Source: a virus. Taken from it: 20,813 bases of DNA. The stretch covers positions 1 to 20,813 of the IMG/VR virus record IMGVR_UViG_3300042312_000552; one strand, written 5' to 3'. Positions 1 to 4,736 of this stretch are shown here, piece after piece; the stretch's first letter is position 1, and every line of letters starts with the position of its first letter. The translations under genes were made by a program, and so were the position numbers. Below the pieces are notes generated by a model. It made no database searches, was not told the origin of the DNA, and was given only the letters and a program-made list of their open reading frames with translations.

Positions 1-22
1 AGTGGTGCCCAAAGTGGCGACC
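1..22 (+). repeat. Tandem AAGTGG-type repeat pair (integrase arm-site-like)
   Basis: AGTGGTGCCC followed by AAAGTGGCGACC. It matches 19 of 22 bases of the tandem pair left of the att core at 4480-4501, in the same orientation. It lies inside the open frame of the leftward HTH gene and may extend beyond the window. Whether integrase binds here is unknown. Confidence 0.5.
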
Positions 23-666
23 CGCAGCCCTCCTGCGCAGGTATAGCCTTCTGATTCGGTATCAGAGACCGCATCGGCAGCGCTCCCAGATCCGTCCAAT
101 CCGCCCGATCCGTCCGGCCCCTTTTGTCCCGACCCGCTGCCGTGTGGACCGGTTACCGGCAGCACCTCAGCTTCGAGGACCGGCAGCGAGGCCAGCATCT
201 CCGCCAGCTTGTCTTGGTTAACCTCCACCTTCTCGACCCGGCTCGTTGCCTCACCGCTGAGTAGTTGTGCTTTATCCACCAGCACAGCCAGGGTGATGGC
301 TGCATCCTTGGCGTTCTGTATGTGCGGGAGCAGCTCGACCACCCTCTCGGCTGCAATCTGTGATCCTCGCCGGATTGTGGCCAATAACTCTTTTTTACTC
401 TGCTCTATAGAATAACCTTCCCGCTCTCGAACGGCCGCAACCGTATTCCGGCTGACCTGACAAGCCCGAGCAATGCTCGAACCGCTCAACCCCTCAGCCA
501 ACATCCGCACAATGGCCCGGTATGTCTCCGGCCGGCGGGCAACTAAACGCTCACCAGTAAACTCCCCAAGAGCTTCCACCTTCTCAAACTCCAAATCCGC
601 CTCCGCAAAAAGAAAAGGCGCGGCGGATTCTAAGGCATCAGCTTTCATCAACGGGGTGGATTCCAT
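1..666 (-). CDS. HTH protein, possible terminase small subunit (3' end off window)
   Basis: The frame stays open for 222 codons from ATG at 666 down to base 1, so the C-terminus lies outside the window. Residues about 45-85 form a helix-turn-helix (LAEGLSGSSIARACQVSRNT). A helical stretch follows, containing LAVLVDKAQLLSGEATSRVE, a pattern I associate with small-terminase-like phage DNA-binding proteins. The C-terminal part is a Gly/Ser/Asp-rich linker. If it is a small terminase it would recognise pac/cos DNA and recruit the large subunit, whose gene would be expected further left. It is the last visible gene of the leftward micro-operon, 19 bp after the excisionase-like gene, with a T-rich leader and no Shine-Dalgarno. 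It could instead be a regulator. The HTH call is firm; the terminase call is inference. Confidence 0.7.
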   Translation of the reverse strand, partial: MESTPLMKADALESAAPFLFAEADLEFEKVEALGEFTGERLVARRPETYRAIVRMLAEGLSGSSIARACQVSRNTVAAVREREGYSIEQSKKELLATIRRGSQIAAERVVELLPHIQNAKDAAITLAVLVDKAQLLSGEATSRVEKVEVNQDKLAEMLASLPVLEAEVLPVTGPHGSGSGQKGPDGSGGLDGSGSAADAVSDTESEGYTCAGGLRVATLGTT

Positions 667-685
667 AAAAACAAAAAAGGCGGCG

Positions 686-910
686 CTAAATGACCGACGC
701 TGCCCAAGGTTTGCGGCCGGGCCTCAAATACACCGAGCCACCGATCCGTCCCTCCTCGAGGACTCGCTTGATGCTCGATTCAGGGATGAGGATGCGATCC
801 CCGAGGCGGACATGCGGGAATGTCCCATCGTAGAGGCGCGACTGAACTGCCGATCTCGACAGGCTCAAAAGTTTGCAGAGTTGCGCCGGCGAGTAGTGTT
901 GCTCGATCAT
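686..910 (-). CDS. Excisionase-like / AlpA-like HTH DNA-binding protein
   Basis: A 74-aa protein. Residues about 6-55 read as a winged-helix/MerR-type excisionase domain: YSPAQLCKLLSLSRSAVQSR is the HTH, followed by the wing-like stretch HVRLGDRILIPESSIKRVL. Proteins of this type bend att-site DNA to favour excision or act as small activators. I chose the ATG at 910 over an upstream ATG at 982 because GGAGGATGGGAGA lies just before it. This ATG also overlaps the stop of the preceding 35-aa gene in an ATGA. Its neighbours (RHH regulator, terminase-like HTH gene, integrase and att site within 4 kb) fit an excision or early-lytic role. The fold is fairly certain; the specific role as excisionase is inferred from context. 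Confidence 0.75.
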   Translation of the reverse strand: MIEQHYSPAQLCKLLSLSRSAVQSRLYDGTFPHVRLGDRILIPESSIKRVLEEGRIGGSVYLRPGRKPWAASVI

Positions 911-1014
911 TCTCCCATCCTCCAGGCCACGAGAGCCAAAAAAGCAGCAGGCGCGAGGGCACAAAGCGCCTCCCAGGTCCATGTAATGTAATGAATCGCG
1001 TCAGGAGTGTTCAT
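907..1014 (-). CDS. 35-aa single-pass membrane peptide
   Basis: A very short gene. The stretch EALCALAPAAFLALVAW is hydrophobic enough for one membrane span, with a short polar N-terminus and RMGE at the C-terminus. Its ATG overlaps the stop of the 48-aa gene upstream (ATGA), and its own stop overlaps the ATG of the excisionase-like gene (ATGA). GGAGGTGG lies upstream at a good distance. These overlaps and the ribosome-binding site are the main evidence that it is translated; I recognise no family. Function unknown. Confidence 0.6.
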   Translation of the reverse strand: MNTPDAIHYITWTWEALCALAPAAFLALVAWRMGE

Positions 1015-1157
1015 TTGTCCACCTCCACGGAATGCGGCCGCAATCCGAAAATTTCAAAAAAACGGCGGCGGGCACCTTCCCTGGTCGACGACCTCACATA
1101 ATCGCCGAAGGGACCCCGCAGCGGATCCGTGGCCCTGCAATAAAATCGGCGGCTCAT
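1011..1157 (-). CDS. Small basic phage protein (48 aa), unknown function
   Basis: Starts MSRRFYCRATDPLRGPFGDY and is rich in arginine. It resembles, without a firm family assignment, short accessory phage proteins with a 'TDPLxGPF' beginning. The start at 1157 is supported by GGAGGG six bases upstream and by an ATGA overlap with the stop of the RHH gene. Its own stop overlaps the start of the 35-aa membrane peptide. Expression is therefore probably coupled to the RHH regulator. Nothing in the sequence points to a biochemical role. Confidence 0.65.
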   Translation of the reverse strand: MSRRFYCRATDPLRGPFGDYVRSSTREGARRRFFEIFGLRPHSVEVDK

Positions 1158-1303
1158 ATTTTGCCCTCCGCTTGCTGCTTAGATTTTACCAATCGGATCA
1201 GGAAAGACCTGATCACTTGTCCGGGCTTGAGTCCCTGTTCATCAGCCATGCGGGCAATTTCCCGATGGAGATCGTTCGGTATGCGAATGCTGAATGTTTT
1301 CAT
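1154..1303 (-). CDS. Ribbon-helix-helix regulator, leftward (49 aa)
   Basis: The protein begins MKTFSIRIPNDLHREIARMA. A short N-terminal beta strand (TFSIRIP) is followed by two helices, the layout of the CopG/Arc/MetJ class. These bind DNA as dimers through the strand and usually repress their own promoter. It is the first gene of the leftward operon and starts five bases from a perfect 9-bp inverted repeat, a natural operator. No Shine-Dalgarno precedes the ATG, so the mRNA leader is probably short or unstructured. Its 49 aa is normal for a minimal RHH protein. It faces another RHH gene across the same 72-bp gap, which suggests mutual control. Confidence 0.85.
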   Translation of the reverse strand: MKTFSIRIPNDLHREIARMADEQGLKPGQVIRSFLIRLVKSKQQAEGKI

Positions 1304-1375
1304 TGCGGGTAAATTTATGTTACAAATTTACCGAACCAGCAACAAAAAAATTGCGAAAATTTTATTTGTGTTACA
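1304..1375. promoter_or_regulatory. Divergent operator/promoter region with a perfect 9-bp inverted repeat
   Basis: This AT-rich gap separates two divergent RHH genes. GGTAAATTT at 1308-1316 is the exact reverse complement of AAATTTACC at 1324-1332, with a 7-bp spacer. Two copies of TTTRTGTTACA lie at 1314-1324 and 1365-1375, 51 bp apart. The first falls in the palindrome and the second abuts the rightward start codon. TGTTACA is itself nearly symmetric (TGT-N-ACA), as RHH half-sites often are. I cannot assign clear -35/-10 boxes. The operator role is inference from position and symmetry. Confidence 0.65.
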
Positions 1376-1732
1376 TTGCCACTTGTGAAACAGGAAAAAA
1401 CCAAACGCAATTTCTCGATCCGACTACCCGAGGAGGTCATTACATTGCTCGACGAAATCGCCGCAAATACCGGCCTCAACATCACCCGCAACAATGTCGT
1501 AGAGCAGGCGTGCGAATGGTTTGTCCGCACCTACCGAGCAAACGGCGACCGCTCCCTCACCGAAGCCGACATGCGCGACCTCGAAGCCTTCCTGATCGAA
1601 AGACTCGCACCGGGAAAAGCTCTTCCCAAGAGCCAGCCCGACCCTGCTGGTGTCAAGATCCTGAGAGCGTCCGCGAGTTTCGATTCTACGTCCTCAACAG
1701 CTACGACCAAAAGCTCCCACCCGGCTGGATAG
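1376..1732 (+). CDS. Ribbon-helix-helix regulator, rightward
   Basis: An RHH DNA-binding domain (KRNFSIRLPEEVITLLDEIA, then a second helix NNVVEQACEWFVRTY) takes up about residues 8-55. The start is either TTG at 1376 or GTG at 1385; no ATG and no Shine-Dalgarno are present, and the start abuts a TGTTACA box. In this frame the tail turns Ser/Thr-rich (ASFDSTSSTATTKSS) and stops at 1732. The -1 frame over the same stretch looks far more protein-like. That suggests either programmed frameshifting at GGGAAAA (1612-1618) or a true indel nearby. It heads the rightward operon (membrane peptide, lipoprotein) and opposes the leftward RHH gene. Confidence 0.8.
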   Translation: MPLVKQEKTKRNFSIRLPEEVITLLDEIAANTGLNITRNNVVEQACEWFVRTYRANGDRSLTEADMRDLEAFLIERLAPGKALPKSQPDPAGVKILRASASFDSTSSTATTKSSHPAG

Positions 1733-1758
1733 GCCAGGTCCACGATTTAACATCATGA
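1612..1758 (+). other. Possible -1 frameshift site and transframe extension of the RHH protein
   Basis: Bases 1612-1618 read G GGA AAA in the zero frame, the X XXY YYZ pattern of -1 slippery sites. After a -1 slip the frame stays open to TGA at 1758 and encodes a coding-like tail (REFRFYVLNSYDQKLPPGWI, then GQVHDLTS), mostly with C or G in third positions. That stop overlaps the ATG of the next small gene as ATGA. No start codon opens the -1 frame in this segment, so it can only be reached by frameshifting or by correcting an indel. I see no obvious downstream stem-loop. Confidence 0.45.
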
Positions 1759-1820
1759 AATTTACAATTCCCGGCGTCATCCTTTTTGGATACATTTATT
1801 TCTTCCCCGAGAAAAAATAA
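1755..1820 (+). CDS. 21-aa hydrophobic peptide
   Basis: The peptide begins MKFTIPGVILFGYIYFF and ends in a short charged tail, so it could be a minimal membrane peptide. Its ATG overlaps a TGA in the -1 frame of the upstream RHH gene (ATGA), and the lipoprotein ATG follows four bases after its stop. Spacing and composition suggest a real coupled gene, but at 21 codons this could be chance. No family recognised. Confidence 0.35.
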   Translation: MKFTIPGVILFGYIYFFPEKK

Positions 1821-1824
1821 AACC

Positions 1825-2229
1825 ATGCGCCAAACCGCTTATTTCCTAGCTTTAGCCGCCATCCTCGCCGGATGCGCCAGCCAGCCGCCCGAGACCTACG
1901 CCCCGCGAGCCCTGCCCGTTGCTGCCCCCATGGAAATCCTCATCGAAACCAGCCCACCCGGCGGCGTCGTCGATTGGAACGGCAATGTCCTGGGCGCTGC
2001 CCCCGTCACGCTAAAAATCCGGCCAGACCTTACCCCAAGCGGCCGGCCACGATGGCCGGACACCGGCGCACTCAGTCACATTTTCCGCGCCCGCTGGCCC
2101 AACGGAGCCCGCGCCGCCGAGATGTTTATGGACGACGAATTACCTCCCCAACACATCGCAATTATTTCCCCCGTCCAAGAAATTTATTGGGGATACGAAA
2201 AGAAAAAACCGCTGGCTAAATTTCCATAG
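1825..2229 (+). CDS. Phage-encoded lipoprotein with PEGA-like domain
   Basis: 134 aa from ATG 1825. The N-terminus is a type II signal peptide: MRQ, a hydrophobic core, then the lipobox LAGC with the lipidated Cys at residue 17. Mature residues about 37-66 (ILIETSPPGGVVDWNGNVLG) resemble a PEGA-type surface domain, a small beta fold common in envelope proteins. The C-terminal half is unassigned. I chose the internal ATG over one at 1786 because it places the signal peptide at the N-terminus. Residue +2 after Cys is Ala, so outer-membrane sorting is plausible in a Gram-negative host. In the lysogeny-side operon of a temperate phage, the likely role is a lysogenic-conversion or superinfection-exclusion factor; that is inference. 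Confidence 0.75.
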   Translation: MRQTAYFLALAAILAGCASQPPETYAPRALPVAAPMEILIETSPPGGVVDWNGNVLGAAPVTLKIRPDLTPSGRPRWPDTGALSHIFRARWPNGARAAEMFMDDELPPQHIAIISPVQEIYWGYEKKKPLAKFP

Positions 2230-2426
2230 CCACCCGCCGAGCCCCATTTTATCAGCCTCCGCGAGTGTCAAGCACTTTCTGAAAAAATATTTTCAAAAAA
2301 AATAAAAATAATTCTTGCACCCATTTTGAATCTTTATAGGTTCATTTCCAAGCGAGCCAACACGGCCCGCCACGGTCCAGCGAAACTGGAAAATAAAAAA
2401 TGGCCCGGCACATCCGGGAACGAAAA
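2230..2426. other. AT-rich intergenic region, likely holding a promoter
   Basis: No convincing coding sequence. Bases 2281-2340 are markedly A/T-rich compared with the surroundings. They contain TTGCAC (2315-2320) and TATAGG (2335-2340), but the 14-bp spacing is too short for a standard sigma-70 promoter, so no promoter is assigned. The region separates the RHH/lipoprotein genes from the RadC-containing cluster and probably carries the latter's leader. Confidence 0.3.
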
Positions 2427-2591
2427 ATGAAACTCACAAAATCCAAACTCAAACAAATCATCCGACTGGCTGAAAACGGAAACAGCGTCACCCTCCTCGT
2501 TTGCAAAGCACTGCCACAGCAGGCCAGCGAATCAGACATCAATAACGCGATTGAGTCAGTTTACGACTCTATGGAGTTCCCTCAAATCTAA
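2427..2591 (+). CDS. Small protein of unknown function (54 aa)
   Basis: Begins MKLTKSKLKQIIRLAENGNS; predicted mostly helical, with a basic N-terminus and an acidic C-terminal half (ESDINNAIESVYDSMEF). An in-frame ATG at 2400 would add nine residues. I prefer 2427 because its A-rich context followed by ATGAAA matches the neighbouring genes at 3269 and 3559. It ends nine bases before the RadC-type gene and is probably in the same transcript. I recognise no family. Confidence 0.55.
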   Translation: MKLTKSKLKQIIRLAENGNSVTLLVCKALPQQASESDINNAIESVYDSMEFPQI

Positions 2592-2600
2592 GGACCGACC

Positions 2601-3221
2601 ATGAGCACCGAGCTATTCACCGCCGACGAAATGCCATTCAACCTCATTTCTGAAACTATCGCTGCCCCCGTCAAAATCCTCTCCCCTCGGGAAGAGGAGG
2701 CGGCCCGCGCCGCCACCGTGCGCGCCGGCGGTTACGAGCACACTCCGTCAATGTTTGATGCCCCTTCCAGCTACGAGGTAAAAATAAACCGCGTTCGAGA
2801 ATGCCCCGGCGTCATTTGCAGCCAGTCGGAAAATGCGCTGGATTATTGGAACAGATCCATTGCAACGGCCGATTGGTTCAGCGGGGAACGGGAAAACCTG
2901 GTCGTTCTCATTCTCAACACAAAATTGGAGGTTTTTGCTCATGCCATCGTGAGCATCGGCACACTAAACGAAACAATGTGCCACCCCCGCGAAGTATTCC
3001 GGCCGGCAATCGCTTTGAACGCCCACGCCATTTATATCATGCACAACCACCCAAGCGGAGATTCAACCCCAAGCGCAGCAGATTATAAAGTGACCCGGCG
3101 CATAAAAGAAGCCGCTCACATACTCGGCATCACCCTAATAGATCACCTCGTCATCGGCGATTCAGCAGGAGGAAGATTCCCTGTATTTTCATTCGCCGAC
3201 GCGGGAGTAATCCAAAATTAA
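2601..3221 (+). CDS. RadC-type JAMM/JAB domain protein
   Basis: 206 aa. The C-terminal half (about residues 85-200) is a RadC/JAB domain. VVLILNTKLEVFAHAIVSIG leads into the metal-binding motif HNHPSGDSTPSAAD, with H148, H150 and D161 in the H-x-H-x10-D spacing. The N-terminal 80 residues lack the helix-hairpin-helix of chromosomal RadC, so this is the short accessory form. Such forms are common in phages, integrative elements and their anti-restriction clusters. The biochemical activity of RadC proteins is unsettled; a JAMM-type metal site is present, but I do not infer a substrate. AAGGA lies seven bases before the ATG, supporting this start. It is likely co-transcribed with the 54-aa gene upstream. 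Confidence 0.85.
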   Translation: MSTELFTADEMPFNLISETIAAPVKILSPREEEAARAATVRAGGYEHTPSMFDAPSSYEVKINRVRECPGVICSQSENALDYWNRSIATADWFSGERENLVVLILNTKLEVFAHAIVSIGTLNETMCHPREVFRPAIALNAHAIYIMHNHPSGDSTPSAADYKVTRRIKEAAHILGITLIDHLVIGDSAGGRFPVFSFADAGVIQN

Positions 3222-3268
3222 ACCGACTATTGACACAACCCAAAAAACCAACCAAATCAACGCACAAA

Positions 3269-3538
3269 ATGAAAATCACAATTAAAGGAACGACTGCCAG
3301 CCTCGACCCAAACGCAACCAGCCCAGATTCAGAGCAAAGCCTACAAAACTACAACAACGAGCTTACCGCAGCCGTTTTGGAGGAATACCCAGACGCAGAA
3401 ATCATCCACCTAAACGAAGACGACTCCGGAAGCGGGATCGTTGTTCGTGCTGACTCCAATGAGGAAGAAGAGCAAGCCGTGCTTTTTGTGCAGCGCATTG
3501 GGGAGCAAATTTACGCGCAGGGCAATTTCTGGGTTTAA
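3269..3538 (+). CDS. Acidic small protein, copy 1 of a tandem paralogous pair (89 aa)
   Basis: Starts MKITIKGTTASLDPNAT and ends in GNFWV. Seventeen Asp/Glu against four Lys/Arg make it strongly acidic. It aligns end to end with the next gene: MKI-I-x-TT-x-SLDPNAT, an EYPDAEIIHLNED block matching TYPEAEVEHLNED, and a G-x-FW terminus. I chose ATG 3269 over an upstream TTG because the paralogue begins at the same residue. Its A-rich leader has no Shine-Dalgarno. The family is unknown to me. Acidic phage proteins of this size are sometimes DNA mimics or anti-defence factors, but the sequence alone does not show that. Confidence 0.75.
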   Translation: MKITIKGTTASLDPNATSPDSEQSLQNYNNELTAAVLEEYPDAEIIHLNEDDSGSGIVVRADSNEEEEQAVLFVQRIGEQIYAQGNFWV

Positions 3539-3558
3539 TTTCAGTCCCATCAAAAAAA

Positions 3559-3846
3559 ATGAAAATCCAAATCCGCACCACCACCGACAGCCTCGACCCC
3601 AATGCTACCTGCACACCCGAGGAGGCCGAGCTTTCCCTGCGCAGCTATTGCGCCGAGATCGACCGAGAGATTGCAAAAACCTACCCAGAGGCCGAGGTCG
3701 AACATCTCAACGAGGACTCCTGCGACAAAGGCATCCGCGTCACAGGCGTCCCGTTCAACGAGGAGCGCGACGAACAGGCCGAAATCGAAGACGAGATTTT
3801 CCGCATCTGCGAGGATGTGTTTGAAGCCGGAAAATTCTGGGCCTAA
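3559..3846 (+). CDS. Acidic small protein, copy 2 of a tandem paralogous pair (95 aa)
   Basis: Begins MKIQIRTTTDSLDPNAT and ends in AGKFWA. It has about 25 Asp/Glu against about 10 Lys/Arg. It shares the beginning, the central HLNED block and the FW terminus with the preceding gene, so the two arose by duplication and have diverged. This copy has gained three cysteines beyond the one in its TCTPEE segment (SYCAE, DSCDK, RICED); the first copy has none. The ATG follows a run of eight A's, and the next gene begins two bases after its stop. Function unknown. Confidence 0.75.
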   Translation: MKIQIRTTTDSLDPNATCTPEEAELSLRSYCAEIDREIAKTYPEAEVEHLNEDSCDKGIRVTGVPFNEERDEQAEIEDEIFRICEDVFEAGKFWA

Positions 3847-3848
3847 CC

Positions 3849-4205
3849 ATGACCACCGAGCAACTCACCCGCGCCGCCTCCTCGACGGAGGCGGCGCTTG
3901 CCCGTCTCGACATCGAGCCCGGCATCACCACGGCGGCCGAGCTGGCCGCCGACGACGCCGAAATCCTGCCCGCCCTGGTGGATGTCCAGCCGGTAACTAC
4001 CCCCGAGCTGACACTCGCCACTCTCACACCTGGGCGCTACAACCGCCGATGGGCTGGCTACATTACGCCCGTAGAGGTGAAAAAAATTGGCGGGCGGCTA
4101 GTAGAAATCACCCCGCGAGGGATAAACAACCCGGAAACCATGCCGGATGCCGTGTGGATTACCCCCCAGCCTAATTCCGGCATGTCTGAAGGGCGCGAAA
4201 TTTAA
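3849..4205 (+). CDS. Hypothetical protein (118 aa)
   Basis: Begins two bases after the previous stop, so co-translation is likely. The N-terminal 50 residues are Ala/Glu/Asp-rich and probably helical or disordered. Residues about 60-105 (TLTPGRYNRRWAGYITPVEV, then GGRLVEITPRGI) look like a compact beta-rich domain. No catalytic motif is visible and I recognise no family. It belongs to the accessory cluster with the RadC-type gene and the acidic pair. Confidence 0.6.
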   Translation: MTTEQLTRAASSTEAALARLDIEPGITTAAELAADDAEILPALVDVQPVTTPELTLATLTPGRYNRRWAGYITPVEVKKIGGRLVEITPRGINNPETMPDAVWITPQPNSGMSEGREI

Positions 4206-4234
4206 AACGAAACTCATCCCATCCCGATAAATCA

Positions 4235-4477
4235 ATGACACCCGAACTCAACGAACCCCACGGCAACACCGGCAACCGCAACAACGCCCGCGACCCCGAA
4301 GGAGCCGAAAACATGACCAGCAAAATCCTCTTCTTCTGCTACCCCGAAGAAAAGAGCGCCTGGGTCCGAGCCGCCAAGCCCGAAAAACTCAGCGCCTGGA
4401 TCCGCCGCCAACTCAACACCGCCACCGGCCGCCCCGAACGCCCCGACCCCGAAGAATGGCGACAAATCCGAAAGTAG
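4235..4477 (+). CDS. Small phage protein next to attP (80 aa, or 54 aa from an internal start)
   Basis: The in-frame ATG at 4313 is preceded by GAAGGAG at a good spacing and gives a 54-aa product beginning MTSKILFFCYPEEKSAWVRA. Starting at 4235 adds 26 low-complexity residues rich in Asn, Pro and Glu. The internal start is the better supported one. The C-terminal half (KLSAWIRRQLNTATGRPERP) is basic and helical and may touch nucleic acid. It is the last gene before the att region; its stop lies one base from the first AAGTGG repeat. No family recognised. Confidence 0.55.
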   Translation: MTPELNEPHGNTGNRNNARDPEGAENMTSKILFFCYPEEKSAWVRAAKPEKLSAWIRRQLNTATGRPERPDPEEWRQIRK

Positions 4478-4478
4478 C

Positions 4479-4501
4479 AAGTGGCCTCCAAAGTGGCGAC
4501 C
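4479..4501 (+). repeat. Tandem repeat pair left of the att core (candidate arm-type integrase sites)
   Basis: AAGTGGCCTCC at 4479-4489 is followed directly by AAAGTGGCGACC at 4490-4501. The same 11-12-bp unit recurs right of the core at 4600 and 4709-4731, in the same orientation. Short direct repeats flanking the core, near a tyrosine-integrase gene, are the usual form of arm-type sites bound by the integrase N-terminal domain. Confidence 0.6.
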
Positions 4502-4541
4502 TTAAACATAAGTCAATAATAATGAACGCCCCATCCGCAAA

Positions 4542-4583
4542 CTACGGATCAGAAGGTTTGAGGTTCGACTCCTCATGGCTGCA
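4542..4583 (+). other. attP core: 3' half of a tRNA-Arg(ACG) gene
   Basis: Read as tRNA, this is anticodon loop CTACGGA (anticodon ACG), 3' anticodon stem TCAGA, variable AGGTT, T stem TGAGG, T loop TTCGACT, T stem CCTCA, 3' acceptor strand TGGCTGC and discriminator A. CCA is not encoded. The 5' half is absent: CCATCCGCAAA, not a matching stem, precedes it. Integrating phages carry such 3' fragments so that integration rebuilds the tRNA. An inverted ATCCG/CGGAT pair around CAAACTA (4534-4550) could be core-type sites. Phage genes lie on both sides, which fits attP rather than a prophage end. Confidence 0.8.
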
Positions 4584-4599
4584 CTCCCCCTTTTCTCTC

Positions 4600-4611
4600 A
4601 AAGTGGCGTCC
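4600..4611 (+). repeat. Single AAAGTGGCGTCC repeat right of the att core
   Basis: One copy of the same unit as the tandem pairs at 4479 and 4709, same orientation, 16 bp past the tRNA-like segment. Candidate arm-type integrase site. Confidence 0.55.
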
Positions 4612-4708
4612 TTGTGCCGTTTTCCCTCTGTAGCACTCAGAAGATTGCTGCTTGTTGGGTTTTCGAGGGCTTGCAATGCTTGCGCGATTTGCTTTGTTTT
4701 TAGGGTCG

Positions 4709-4731
4709 AAGTGGTGTCCAAAGTGGTGTCC
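4709..4731 (+). repeat. Tandem repeat pair abutting the integrase start
   Basis: AAGTGGTGTCC then AAAGTGGTGTCC, ending five bases before the integrase ATG. If these are arm-type sites, bound integrase would sit on its own promoter or leader and could repress its own synthesis. No Shine-Dalgarno fits between the repeats and the ATG. Confidence 0.6.
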
Positions 4732-4736
4732 CTATT

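Noticed and set aside
473-991. Plus-strand open frame (172 codons)
   Set aside because: Antisense to the two HTH genes, which have clear folds and a ribosome-binding site or coupled starts.
1154-1820. Toxin-antitoxin reading of the RHH genes with the tiny membrane peptides
   Set aside because: RHH antitoxins usually carry a toxin-binding tail and an adjacent RelE/MazF/VapC-type toxin; none is seen. A type I-like membrane toxin is not excluded but has no specific support.
2315-2340. Sigma-70 promoter TTGCAC/TATAGG
   Set aside because: The 14-bp spacing is too short; only the AT-rich character of the region is reported.
4500-4590. Complete tRNA-Arg gene
   Set aside because: Only the part from the anticodon loop onward is present; the sequence before it cannot form the D arm, 5' anticodon stem or 5' acceptor strand.
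4479-4731. CRISPR array from the AAGTGG repeats
   Set aside because: Units of 11-12 bp are too short, variable in the middle, directly tandem or irregularly spaced, with no cas genes; they fit integrase arm sites better.
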